A stretch of 31,889 nucleotides of DNA from an uncultured Oscillospiraceae bacterium (lineage in GTDB: Bacteria; Bacillota; Clostridia; Oscillospirales; Oscillospiraceae), in contig CAKUEH010000026.1 of the NCBI GenBank assembly GCA_934646185.1, positions 1 to 31,889 of the forward strand, written 5' to 3'. Positions 7,240-15,489 of the stretch are shown here, in pieces (within the stretch, counting starts at the first letter, position 1; each line of letters begins with the position of its first letter). The translations under genes were made by a program, and so were the position numbers. The notes under the pieces were generated by a model. That model saw only the letters and a program-made list of their open reading frames with translations, had not been told where the DNA came from and searched no databases.

Positions 7240-8291
7240 CTTCCATCCTCCCTCGCCCGCCGCATCGCATCCAGCAGCGCATCATTTTCTTCCCGCAGCC
7301 GCACAGCCGCGCGATACCATCCCGGCCCCAGGCCCTCAAAATTCGCACAGTCGCGGATCGCAGCGCCGCGCTCGCGCAGCCGATCCGCCAAGCCCGCCTC
7401 ACCGCGAAACAGAATGTAATTCGCCTGCGACGGACACACCCAGAAGCCAAGCTCCCGCAGCCGTTCTTCGAGCCGCGGGCGCTCCGCGCGGATGACCGCG
7501 CGGTTCCTCTCCAAAAATTCCGCATCGCCCAGCGCGGCGACGCCCGCCGCCTGTGCAAGCGCCGAGACATTCCACGGCGGCACCGCCGCCGACATCTTCC
7601 GCAGCAAGGCCCCATCCGCGCTCAAGCCGTACCCCAGCCGCAGCCCCGCCATACCAAAGCTCTTCGTAAAGGCCTTGAGAACAAAAAGCTGCGGAAACTC
7701 CCGCAAAAACGGCGTCAGATCGGTGCCGCCGTCCGACAGGCTCAAAAAGCACTCGTCGACAAACAGTGCAATGTTGTTCTCTCGGCAGACACGCAGGATC
7801 TTTTCCAGCAGCCCGCCCGCGATCAGCCGTCCCGTCGGGTTATTCGGATTGCAGAGGAACAGCGCATCGATCTTTTCGCGCGCAAGACGCGCCAGAAAGC
7901 GCTCCTGCAAGTCAAACTTTTCCTCCTGACTGAGCGCAAAGCGCACGACCCCGCAGCCCCTTCGCTGCAAAGCCAGCGAATACTCCGAAAATGTCGGCGC
8001 GAGCTCCATCGCGCGCCCTGGCCGCACGGCCTCGCAATAGGCGTAGATGAGCTCAGACGCGCCGTTCCCGCAGAGAATGAATTCTCCCGGCACCCCTTCA
8101 TAGCGCGCGATCGCCTGCACAAGTGCCCGGCAGTAGGGATCGGGATAGCGGTAGAGCTCAGGCAGGCCCCGTTCGATCGCCTCGGTCACACACTTCGGCG
8201 TGCCGAGCGGACTCACGTTCGCCGAAAAGTCGAGCGCGATCCCATCGCCGTATCGGTCCCCGCCATGCGGGTTTTTGACTCCATAAAGCAT
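7230..8291 (-). CDS. cobD: L-threonine-O-3-phosphate decarboxylase
   Basis: PLP enzyme of the class I/II aminotransferase fold that makes (R)-1-amino-2-propanol O-2-phosphate, the linker attached to cobyric acid by CbiB. It is 353 residues, of usual length. Visible motifs are DFSANVSPLG (21-30), CGNGASELIY (74-83), CNPNNPTG (147-154) and the PLP lysine region LKAFTKSFGMAGLRLGY with Lys210. It resembles histidinol-phosphate aminotransferase; the assignment as CobD rests on the N-terminal motif and the position between cbiB and cbiP. It starts 16 bases after cbiB ends and overlaps cbiP by 10 bases. HisC activity is the alternative but unlikely in this setting. Confidence 0.92.
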   Translation of the reverse strand: MLYGVKNPHGGDRYGDGIALDFSANVSPLGTPKCVTEAIERGLPELYRYPDPYCRALVQAIARYEGVPGEFILCGNGASELIYAYCEAVRPGRAMELAPTFSEYSLALQRRGCGVVRFALSQEEKFDLQERFLARLAREKIDALFLCNPNNPTGRLIAGGLLEKILRVCRENNIALFVDECFLSLSDGGTDLTPFLREFPQLFVLKAFTKSFGMAGLRLGYGLSADGALLRKMSAAVPPWNVSALAQAAGVAALGDAEFLERNRAVIRAERPRLEERLRELGFWVCPSQANYILFRGEAGLADRLRERGAAIRDCANFEGLGPGWYRAAVRLREENDALLDAMRRAREDGRWR

Positions 8292-8307
8292 CGCATTTCC
8301 TCAAAAT

Positions 8308-9273
8308 TCACAGAACGATCAACAGCGCTTTCCCCGCGCCGAACACCACGAGCGCCAGAACCGCCGTCAGATACATCAGCCGCCCCGCGCGCGGGATGTC
8401 CTCCATTTCGATCTCCCGCTTCGCGTCGCCGATATAGTCCTTCTTGTGCAGCACCCCGTGGTACCACGCATCGCCCGCCAGCCGCAGCCCCAGCAGTCCC
8501 GCGCAGACCGATTCCGTCTGCGCCGAGTTCGGGCTCGCATGCTTGCAGCGATCCCGGCGGAAGATCTTCCAGCCGTTTTTCACATCCAGCTGCAGCAGCG
8601 CCCCCGCCGCCAGCATCAGCAGCGCCGACAGCCGCGCGGGGATAAAATTGAACACATCGTCCATCCGCGCGGGCACAAGTCCGATGTCCTTGTACGGCGG
8701 CTCCACATAGCCAAGCATCGAATCCATCGTGTTCACGGCCTTGTAGAAAAAGCCGAGCGGCGCGCCGCCGATCGCCAGAAACAGCATTGGCGCGATCACG
8801 CCGTCCGACGTGTTCTCCGCCACGGTCTCCACCGCCGCGCGCATCACGCCGCGCGCATCCAGCCGCGCCACGTCGCGTCCGACGATCATGGACACGGCCT
8901 GTCTGGCCTCGTCCAGACTCCCATGCTTCAGCGCCGCATAGACCTTCATGCTCTCGTCCCGCAGCGACTTCGCCGCGAGGATCTGTCCGCACATCACGCT
9001 CTCCACCGCCAGCCGCAGCCAGACGCTCACGCGCGCGCAGCCCCAGAGGAGCAGCGCCGGAAGGGCCGCAGCGATCAGTGCCGTCAGGATCCAGATACAG
9101 GCTCCGGCGGCCCGCTCGCCGCCGGGCGTCTTCGGAAAAAGGCGGCGGAACAGCCGTTCCAGCAGTGAGATGAGATGTCCGATCGCGGCCACCGGATGCG
9201 GCAGGCCGTGCGGATCACCGATCAGCAGATCGATGCAAAATCCGATGCAAAGTGCGAATAGGGACCATTTCAT
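8308..9273 (-). CDS. cbiB: Adenosylcobinamide-phosphate synthase
   Basis: Integral membrane enzyme (CbiB) that joins adenosylcobyric acid to aminopropanol phosphate. It is 321 residues from ATG 9273, which overlaps the stop of the upstream fusion gene as ATGA. A longer frame to 9381 lies inside that gene and is not used. Family landmarks include DLLIGDPHGLPHPVAAIG near the N-terminus, the conserved AAVETVAENTSDGVIAP, and PARMDDVFNFIPARL. Several hydrophobic segments are visible, including ones near residues 60-80 and 300-321. It stands next to cobD, which supplies the co-substrate. Confidence 0.96.
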   Translation of the reverse strand: MKWSLFALCIGFCIDLLIGDPHGLPHPVAAIGHLISLLERLFRRLFPKTPGGERAAGACIWILTALIAAALPALLLWGCARVSVWLRLAVESVMCGQILAAKSLRDESMKVYAALKHGSLDEARQAVSMIVGRDVARLDARGVMRAAVETVAENTSDGVIAPMLFLAIGGAPLGFFYKAVNTMDSMLGYVEPPYKDIGLVPARMDDVFNFIPARLSALLMLAAGALLQLDVKNGWKIFRRDRCKHASPNSAQTESVCAGLLGLRLAGDAWYHGVLHKKDYIGDAKREIEMEDIPRAGRLMYLTAVLALVVFGAGKALLIVL

Positions 9274-11252
9274 GCCTGTTCTCTCCTGTTTTGCATCGTG
9301 AAAATATACACAGGGTTCTGTCCCTGCATCAGGTGATAGCTTCCGGCCGTCCGCGCACGGGCCGCCTGCAGGCTGACGCATTCCGCCTTTTCAAAGTCCG
9401 CCATGCGCGCCGCCAGCGCCCCCACAGACTCCAGCGTCACCGCCGTCGCCACGATGCGGACGTGCGGATTCTTCCGCAGCGCGGCGTCCAATATCCCGTT
9501 CAAATTTCCCGCGGTCCCGCCGAGGAACACATGCGTCGGCGCCGGGAGCGCCTCGCACGCCGCCGGGGCCGTCCCGGAGACAATCTCCAGATTCCCGGCG
9601 GAAAACGCCGCCTTGTTGCGCGCCAGCAGCGCCAGCGCATCTTCCTGTCGTTCCACAGCGTACACGCGTCCGCGCTTCGCCTGCAAAGCCATCTCAATGG
9701 AGACCGAACCGGTTCCCGCGCCGACATCCCAGCAGACCGCGCGCTCCGTCAGCGCCAGCTTGGAAAGGCAGACGGCGCGCACCTCGCTTTTTGTCATCGG
9801 CACAACGTGCGCCGGATCCATCTCCCGCAAAAATACCTCGTCGGGCAGCCCGTGCGTCACGACCGCATCCGGGGCCGGATTTTCGATCAGCGCCACGCTG
9901 AGCTTGTCAAATTCCCGCGATGCCAGCTCTGCCGCCGTCCCGCAGGTGATCTTCTCGTCCGGGTAGCTCAGCCGCTCGCCGACGCTGACGCGCACCGCGC
10001 CAAGGCCCGCATCCACGAGCCGCGCGCAGAGCTTCGCCATGCCACCCTCGCCGCCGACGAGCGCGAAGACCGTTTCCTGTGCGCGCACATCGGCCGCGAT
10101 GTCGTGTTCCCGCCCATGCAGGCTGACCGGCACGGCCTCCTCATAGCGCTTCCCGAGCCGCGCGCAGAGATAGCTCATCGAGCTCAACCCCGGCAACACG
10201 CGGACATGACAATTCGGCAGCAGCGGGAGCAGTTTCTTCGTGCCGCTGAAAAATCCCGTATCCCCGGACATCAGGACCGTAAAATTCGAACATTCCGGGT
10301 GCGCCGCAATGGCCGCCGCGATCGCGTCCGGCGCGATGGCCGCGACGCGCAGCTGACCGGGCCGGGCCGCTACCTCCAGCATCCGTGCCGCGCCGATCAG
10401 GCAGTCCGTATGCTCGATCGCTGCACGGACCTCGCCCGTCTGCGCCGCCTCGCTGCCGGGCCCAATGCCCACAACGCAAACATGCGGCACGCGCCCAAAC
10501 GAAAACCGCGCACAGAGTCTCGCGACCGTCTCTGAAAGTCCGATCCCGTCCGCCTCTGCGGGCCGTCCGATGACCAGAAGGCGCACGCCGGTCTTCGCGG
10601 TGGCTGCCGCCTTTTCCGCGAAGCCGCCCGCGGCCCCGCCGTCCTTCGTCACCAGCCATTTTGCGCCGATGGCGCGCAGCATCGCCGTGTTCATCTCCTC
10701 CGAGAATGGCCCCTGCATTGCCAGAACATGCGCCGTCTTGACGCCCGCCTCACGGCAAAGCACGAGCGAGTCCTCCAGCGGCAGCACGCGCGCATAGACG
10801 CGCTCCGCAAAGTCCTTGATCTGACTGTATGCTTTCAATTCCTTGCTCCCGGTGGTGAGCAGGATGTTCCCCTCTGTTTGATCCAAAAATTCGATCGCTT
10901 TTTCGGTGCTTTCGACAAAAACGGCATCCTCCGGCGCATCCGACGCGCCGCGCAGCAGCCGCCAGCGCTCCACACCGGTCTCGGCGCACGCGCGGGCGAT
11001 GCTCTTCGTGATCGACGCCGCGTAGGGGTGCGTCGCGTCGATCACGAGGTCAAAATGTCTGTCCGTCAAGAGCGCCTTGATCTCATCGGCCGGCAGCCGG
11101 CGGGCCGAAACGGTCAGCCGCTCTGCCTCGGGCAGCAGCGCCTGTCCATATTCCGTGGCCACACAGGCCGTGACCTCGCACGGCTGCGCATTCAGAAATT
11201 CCACCAGTTCGCGGCCCTCAGTCGTGCCGCCGAACACGCAAATTTTATACAT
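9270..11252 (-). CDS. cbiJET: Trifunctional cobalt-precorrin-6A reductase / C5-methyltransferase / C15-methyltransferase-decarboxylase (CbiJ-CbiE-CbiT fusion)
   Basis: One 660-residue protein joining three consecutive anaerobic activities. Residues 1 to about 250 are CbiJ/CobK, the NAD(P)H-dependent reductase (CVFGGTTEGRELVEFL at 5-20, DATHPYA at 72-78). Residues about 257-460 are CbiE, a tetrapyrrole methylase (VVGIGPGSEAA at 260-270, MSGDTGFFSGT at 328-338). Residues about 465-655 are CbiT (WDVGAGTGSVSIE at 508-520, the SAM-binding loop; GGTAGNLNGIL at 578-588). CbiE-CbiT fusions (CobL) are standard; the extra CbiJ at the N-terminus makes a less usual three-domain chain. The gene overlaps cbiH by 8 bases and cbiB by 4. 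There are no stops or frameshifts, so it is not a sequencing join of separate genes. Confidence 0.95.
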   Translation of the reverse strand: MYKICVFGGTTEGRELVEFLNAQPCEVTACVATEYGQALLPEAERLTVSARRLPADEIKALLTDRHFDLVIDATHPYAASITKSIARACAETGVERWRLLRGASDAPEDAVFVESTEKAIEFLDQTEGNILLTTGSKELKAYSQIKDFAERVYARVLPLEDSLVLCREAGVKTAHVLAMQGPFSEEMNTAMLRAIGAKWLVTKDGGAAGGFAEKAAATAKTGVRLLVIGRPAEADGIGLSETVARLCARFSFGRVPHVCVVGIGPGSEAAQTGEVRAAIEHTDCLIGAARMLEVAARPGQLRVAAIAPDAIAAAIAAHPECSNFTVLMSGDTGFFSGTKKLLPLLPNCHVRVLPGLSSMSYLCARLGKRYEEAVPVSLHGREHDIAADVRAQETVFALVGGEGGMAKLCARLVDAGLGAVRVSVGERLSYPDEKITCGTAAELASREFDKLSVALIENPAPDAVVTHGLPDEVFLREMDPAHVVPMTKSEVRAVCLSKLALTERAVCWDVGAGTGSVSIEMALQAKRGRVYAVERQEDALALLARNKAAFSAGNLEIVSGTAPAACEALPAPTHVFLGGTAGNLNGILDAALRKNPHVRIVATAVTLESVGALAARMADFEKAECVSLQAARARTAGSYHLMQGQNPVYIFTMQNRREQA

Positions 11253-11976
11253 TCCGGTATCCTCTCGGCGTGATGAGCGCGCCGTTTACGACCTTTGTGG
11301 ACGAATTTCCAACAAACACGGTGCAGAACATATCGACATCCGCCGCTTGCAGTTCGCCGAGCGTCAGAATGCGGCTGCTCTGCCCCTCACGTCCGATGTT
11401 GCGGACAATGCCGCAGAGCCGCTCCTCCGGCAGGACACGCAGTAAAATGTCACACGCGCGCTTTAAGTGGTCAGGGCGGCCGTGGCTCGCCGGGTTGTAG
11501 ATCGCAATGGCAAAGTTGCCCTCCGCCGCGCAGCGCAGCCGGTTTTCAATGGTCTCCCAGGGCGTCAGCCGGTCGGACAGACTGATGACCGCGAAATCAT
11601 GCGTCAGCGGCGCGCCGAGCACCGCGCCGCCGCTGCACGCGGCGGTCAGCCCGGGGACGACCTCGACCTCCGGCTCGCTGTTCTCGCCGCGCAGCTCATA
11701 GACCAGCGCGGCCATGCCGTAGATCCCGCTGTCGCCGGAGCAGACAAGCGCCACGGTTTTCCCGCTCTTCGCGAGGTCGAGCACCATCTGGCAGCGCCTG
11801 GCCTCCTGCGTCATCGGCGTGGAGACCAGCTCCTTGCCGGGATAGCGGTCCTTCACCAGATCGACATAGACCGGGTAACCGGCGATCACATCACACGCTT
11901 CCAGCGCCCGGTCGGCACGAATAGTCCTGTTTTCCTCATTTCCGGGGCCGATGCCCACGATAAATACCTTACCCAA
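11245..11976 (-). CDS. cbiH: Cobalt-precorrin-3B C17-methyltransferase
   Basis: SAM-dependent tetrapyrrole methylase (CbiH/CobJ) that methylates C17 and drives ring contraction. It is 243 residues, normal for a single-domain CbiH. Motifs are VGIGPGNEENRT near the N-terminus, CSGDSGIYGMA in the middle, and VEVVPGLTAACSGGAVLGAPLTHDF, typical of this subfamily and absent from CbiF or CbiL. The C-terminal AIYNPASHGRPDHL is also characteristic. It overlaps cbiG by 8 bases and the cbiJET fusion by 8 bases, so the three should be translated together. Confidence 0.96.
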   Translation of the reverse strand: MGKVFIVGIGPGNEENRTIRADRALEACDVIAGYPVYVDLVKDRYPGKELVSTPMTQEARRCQMVLDLAKSGKTVALVCSGDSGIYGMAALVYELRGENSEPEVEVVPGLTAACSGGAVLGAPLTHDFAVISLSDRLTPWETIENRLRCAAEGNFAIAIYNPASHGRPDHLKRACDILLRVLPEERLCGIVRNIGREGQSSRILTLGELQAADVDMFCTVFVGNSSTKVVNGALITPRGYRNV

Positions 11977-12979
11977 AGTCTACCTCCCATGTTTCCGCCG
12001 AGACCGCAATGGTCACGCCGTTTCCCGCACACTTCCGAACCAGAAGCCGCTCCGCGCCCAGCATCGCCGCCCGTTCGCAGACGTTGCCGATGCCTGTCAC
12101 CCCCTGCACGAAGGGAGATTCGGTGAACTCCCCCGTCACAGCCCGCAATTCTTCCGCTGTATAGAATGTCGCGGACCAGCCATGCTCTTCGCAGGCGGCG
12201 AGCAGCCCCGCCTCCTGCCGCTTTAAGTCGATGGAATAGACGCCCTTCACCGCATTCAAATCTAAGTCATGGCTCGCAAACGCCGTTTGAATAGCTGCCT
12301 CGACGGCTTCCCTCGAGATGCCCTTCCGGCAGCCGACTCCAACGCGCAACACGCGCGGCACAAGGCGCAGCGTGTGCATAAACGGTGCAGAACACCGATA
12401 ACCGACATAGATGCCGAGCTCGCCGGACTCGCCCAAAACCAGCCCGTCCGGCAGCGGACCTTGAATTGGAAAATCGCTGCAAACCGGAACAGAATGCTCT
12501 AAAATTTCCACTGAAATCTGTTTGGCGCCCCCCATATCGGAGATTGCGCAGCCGTGCTCCGCCGCCCAGGTGTCGACAGAAAATTTGCCGTTCACGTCCG
12601 TCGCCGTGGTGACGACGGCGGTCGCGCCGAGCGCTGCGGCAAGCCTGCGGGCGAGCGCATTGGCCCCGCCGATGTGCCCGGAGAGCAGCGGAATGACGAA
12701 ATTCGCCCGCTCGTCGAGGCCGAGCACCGCCGGATCCGTCCGTTTGTCGCGGACATACGGCGCGATCTCCCGCACCGCGATCCCAGCCGCACCGACAAAG
12801 ATCAGCGCGTCCATTTCCGAAAACGCCGCGCCATAGACCGCTTTTTCAAGCGGCAGAAATCCCGGCTCCGCCAGCCGCGGCACCGCATAACAAAGCGTTT
12901 CCGCCTCCGGCAGCGCCATACAGATACGCCGCGCCGTTTTGCATCCAGTACGGCTGTAAGCGAAAATCGCAATGTTCAT
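11969..12979 (-). CDS. cbiG: Cobalt-precorrin-5A hydrolase
   Basis: CbiG opens the delta-lactone of cobalt-precorrin-5A and releases acetaldehyde, a step found only in the anaerobic route. It is 336 residues from ATG 12979, which overlaps the cbiF stop as ATGA; upstream frame sequence to 13153 belongs to cbiF. The N-terminal domain shows LIFVGAAGIAVREIAPYV and LLSGHIGGANALA. The C-terminal domain begins near VGVGCRKGIS and includes GVYSIDLKRQEAGLL. Length and order match standard CbiG. Its presence, with CbiD and CbiK, fixes the pathway as cobalt-early. Confidence 0.96.
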   Translation of the reverse strand: MNIAIFAYSRTGCKTARRICMALPEAETLCYAVPRLAEPGFLPLEKAVYGAAFSEMDALIFVGAAGIAVREIAPYVRDKRTDPAVLGLDERANFVIPLLSGHIGGANALARRLAAALGATAVVTTATDVNGKFSVDTWAAEHGCAISDMGGAKQISVEILEHSVPVCSDFPIQGPLPDGLVLGESGELGIYVGYRCSAPFMHTLRLVPRVLRVGVGCRKGISREAVEAAIQTAFASHDLDLNAVKGVYSIDLKRQEAGLLAACEEHGWSATFYTAEELRAVTGEFTESPFVQGVTGIGNVCERAAMLGAERLLVRKCAGNGVTIAVSAETWEVDFG

Positions 12980-13731
12980 TTTGTGGCCTCGCGGAATTCG
13001 GTCGTGAACGAGGGGTCGTAGAGCAGCGAACGGAGATAGTCGCCCCCGAGGCAGCCGCCGACCACGATCAGCGACGTCTTCGTCAGGCCGTTGGCCGTGA
13101 CAGTATCGTGCAGCGTGCCGACGGTGCAGCGGAAGATCTTCTCCTCTGGCCACGTCGCCTTGTAAACGACGGCGGCCGGCGTTTCCGCCTCGTAGCCGCC
13201 CGCGAGCAGGTCGGCCTGAAGCTGCTTTGTCAGCGACGTACTGAGGAAGAGGACCATGGTGGCGTGGTGGGCCGCGAGGGCGCGGATGGACTCGCGGGTG
13301 GGAACGGGTGTGCGGCCGGGTGCGCGCGTGATGATGACCGTTTGGCTGACGTTCGGGAGCGTATATTCCGCGCGGAGCGCCGCGGCGGCCCCGCAGAAGG
13401 CGCTGACGCCGGGGCAGACATCATAGTCGATGCCCAGCTTTTCCAGCGCGTCAAACTGCTCCCGCACAGCGCCATAGATGCTCGAGTCGCCGGTATGGAG
13501 ACGGACAGTGGTCTTGCCCTCGGCCTCGGCCTGACGGATGACGGCAATGACCTCTTCCAGCGTCATTTTCGCGCTGTCGTGGCTCTCACAGCCCGGCTTC
13601 GTAGCGTCCAGCAGCGCTGGATTGACGAGCGACCCGGCATAGATGACGATGTCCGCCTCGCCGAGCAGCCGCGCGCCGCGCACGGTGATGAGGTCCGGTG
13701 CGCCGCTCCCGGCGCCGACAAAATGTACCAT
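12976..13731 (-). CDS. cbiF: Cobalt-precorrin-4 C11-methyltransferase
   Basis: Tetrapyrrole methylase (CbiF/CobM) acting at C11. It is 251 residues from ATG 13731, three bases after the cbiD stop, with GGAGG at the end of cbiD serving as ribosome binding site. Motifs are HFVGAGSGAPDLITVRG at the N-terminus, IYAGSLVNPALL, LHTGDSSIYGA and CPGVSAFCGAAA. VIITRAPGRTPVP is strongly diagnostic of CbiF. It overlaps cbiG by 4 bases. Confidence 0.96.
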   Translation of the reverse strand: MVHFVGAGSGAPDLITVRGARLLGEADIVIYAGSLVNPALLDATKPGCESHDSAKMTLEEVIAVIRQAEAEGKTTVRLHTGDSSIYGAVREQFDALEKLGIDYDVCPGVSAFCGAAAALRAEYTLPNVSQTVIITRAPGRTPVPTRESIRALAAHHATMVLFLSTSLTKQLQADLLAGGYEAETPAAVVYKATWPEEKIFRCTVGTLHDTVTANGLTKTSLIVVGGCLGGDYLRSLLYDPSFTTEFREATK

Positions 13732-13733
13732 AG

Positions 13734-14861
13734 TTATCCCTCCATAATGGTTCCCAGCAGCTCCTGCGCGCGGCTGGTCCGGCACAGGAGGCCATATTCT
13801 TTGGAAAATACGATCGCGCCGGCGGCCATCTCGCCGCACTTGTGCGCAAGATGAAACTCGATGCGCTCCGCGAGGCGGGCCAGCACCGCGTCATATAACT
13901 GTTCTTCTTTCAGGATGCGGAGCGCATCGTCACACGTCGCGCAGTCCAGCACCTCCTCCACGCGCGCGGGCGGGAGGCCGAGGGCGGCGGCATGCGCCGC
14001 GATGAGCTCCATGCGGCAGTCGCCGCACTTCGAGTGTGTGTTCCACATGCCGCCCGCGAGCTTCACGAGCTTGCCGATGTGCCCGACGAGCAGCGCACCG
14101 CGGAAGCCGAGCGCACGGCAATGCTCCAGCGCGTCGCCGATGAAATTGCTGGTCAAAACGGCGGTGCGCGGGTCGAGGCCGATGGACGCGCGGATGAAAT
14201 CCGCGCCATAGTTGCCCGGCGTGAGCAGGACATAGTCCGCGCCGTTCGCCCGACGCTGCCGCAGCTCGACATGGATGGTGTCGACGAGGGCCTGCTCGCT
14301 CATCGGCTCGACGATGCCGGTCGTACCGAGGATGGAAATGCCGCCGACAATGCCGAGGCGGGGGTTGAAGGTCTTTTTTGCGAGCGCCTCGCCCTCCGGC
14401 ACGGAGATCATGACGGCCAGCCCGCCGCGATAATCGCAGAGGCGCATGACCTCTTCGACGTTTTCGCGGATCATGCGGCGCGGGACGGAGTTGATGGCCG
14501 CAGCGCCGACCGGCTGGTCGAGCCCGCGCTTCGTCACGCGGCCCACGCCCGCGCCGCCGTCGATCGTGACGCCGGGTGTTTCCGTGCGTTGGACGGCTGC
14601 AAACACGAGGGTATCGTGCGTGACGTCCGGATCGTCGCCGCTGTCCTTGCGGATGGCGCAGGAGACGGTATCGGGGGTTCTCGTGATCTCAAGCACGTCC
14701 AGCGTCAGGGCGACGCCCTTGGGCGTGAGCAGATCGATAGCCGAAATTTTGCCGCCGGTCAGCAACATCCACGCCGCAGCTTTTGCCGCAGCAGCCGTGC
14801 AGGAGCCGGTCGTATAGCCGAGACGGAGCTTTTTTCCGTCCTTGATGACGTATTCTTCCAT
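13734..14861 (-). CDS. cbiD: Cobalt-precorrin-5B C1-methyltransferase
   Basis: CbiD methylates C1 of cobalt-precorrin-5B in the anaerobic pathway. It is 375 residues from ATG 14861, which falls one base after the cbiC stop; longer upstream sequence lies inside cbiC. The family signature LRLGYTTGSCTAAAAKAA is at 12-29. PGVTIDGGAGVGRVTKRGL, the GGISILGTTGIVEPMS motif and HIGKLVKLAGGMWNTHS follow in the usual order. Length is typical. Neighbours cbiC and cbiF act close to it in the pathway. Confidence 0.97.
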   Translation of the reverse strand: MEEYVIKDGKKLRLGYTTGSCTAAAAKAAAWMLLTGGKISAIDLLTPKGVALTLDVLEITRTPDTVSCAIRKDSGDDPDVTHDTLVFAAVQRTETPGVTIDGGAGVGRVTKRGLDQPVGAAAINSVPRRMIRENVEEVMRLCDYRGGLAVMISVPEGEALAKKTFNPRLGIVGGISILGTTGIVEPMSEQALVDTIHVELRQRRANGADYVLLTPGNYGADFIRASIGLDPRTAVLTSNFIGDALEHCRALGFRGALLVGHIGKLVKLAGGMWNTHSKCGDCRMELIAAHAAALGLPPARVEEVLDCATCDDALRILKEEQLYDAVLARLAERIEFHLAHKCGEMAAGAIVFSKEYGLLCRTSRAQELLGTIMEG

Positions 14862-14862
14862 C

Positions 14863-15489
14863 TCAGCGCCGGATCTGGTAGAGCATCGCGTTGCAGATCG
14901 CGGCAGCGACATTGCTGCCGCCCTTGCGCCCGCGCGCGACGATATAGGGCGCGCGGCAGTTCGCGATGACGAGCTCCTTGCTCTCAATGACGTTGACGAA
15001 GCCGACCGGCACACCGATGATGAGCGCCGGGTGCAGCTTGTCCGCTTCCATCAGGGCCTCGAGCGAGACAAGGGCCGTCGGCGCGTTGCCGATGGCAAAG
15101 ATGCAGGGCTTCGGCAGCTGCGCGGCCCGCTCCATCGAGACGATGGCGCGGGTGACGCCGCGCGCTTTTGCCTCCGCGGCAACGTCCGGATCGGACATGA
15201 AGCAGTGGACTTCCCCGCCGAGGGAGGCCAGAATGGTCTTGTTGATGCCGGCCTTCGCCATCTGCGTATCGGTGACGATGTCGCAGCCGGCGCGCAGCGC
15301 CTCGATCCCCTTCGTGACCGCGTGGTCGGAGAAGACGAGATTGTCGGCATAGTCAAAGTCGGCAGTCGTGTGGATGGCGCGCTTGATGACGAGCTCGTTT
15401 TCAGGGTCGAGCTTACGGTCTCCCAGCAGCTCGGTGATGATCTCGAAGCTGCGGCGCTCAATGTCCATCGGTCTGATCTGTTCCAGCAT
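14863..15489 (-). CDS. cbiC: Cobalt-precorrin-8 methylmutase
   Basis: CbiC/CobH moves the C11 methyl group to C12, producing cobyrinic acid. It is 208 residues from ATG 15489; this start lies 32 bases inside the 3' end of cbiA, and the upstream frame is cbiA shadow. His40 in RAIHTTADFDY corresponds to the family's catalytic histidine. The middle has CDIVTDTQMAKAGI, and the C-terminus has IGVPVGFVNVIESKE and RGRKGGSNVAAAI, all conserved in the family. It comes directly before cbiD. Confidence 0.96.
   Translation of the reverse strand: MLEQIRPMDIERRSFEIITELLGDRKLDPENELVIKRAIHTTADFDYADNLVFSDHAVTKGIEALRAGCDIVTDTQMAKAGINKTILASLGGEVHCFMSDPDVAAEAKARGVTRAIVSMERAAQLPKPCIFAIGNAPTALVSLEALMEADKLHPALIIGVPVGFVNVIESKELVIANCRAPYIVARGRKGGSNVAAAICNAMLYQIRR

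Noticed and set aside
9252..10535. Plus-strand open frame of 427 residues opposite the cbiJET fusion
   Set aside because: Arg/His/Pro-rich antisense shadow, no ribosome binding site or motif.
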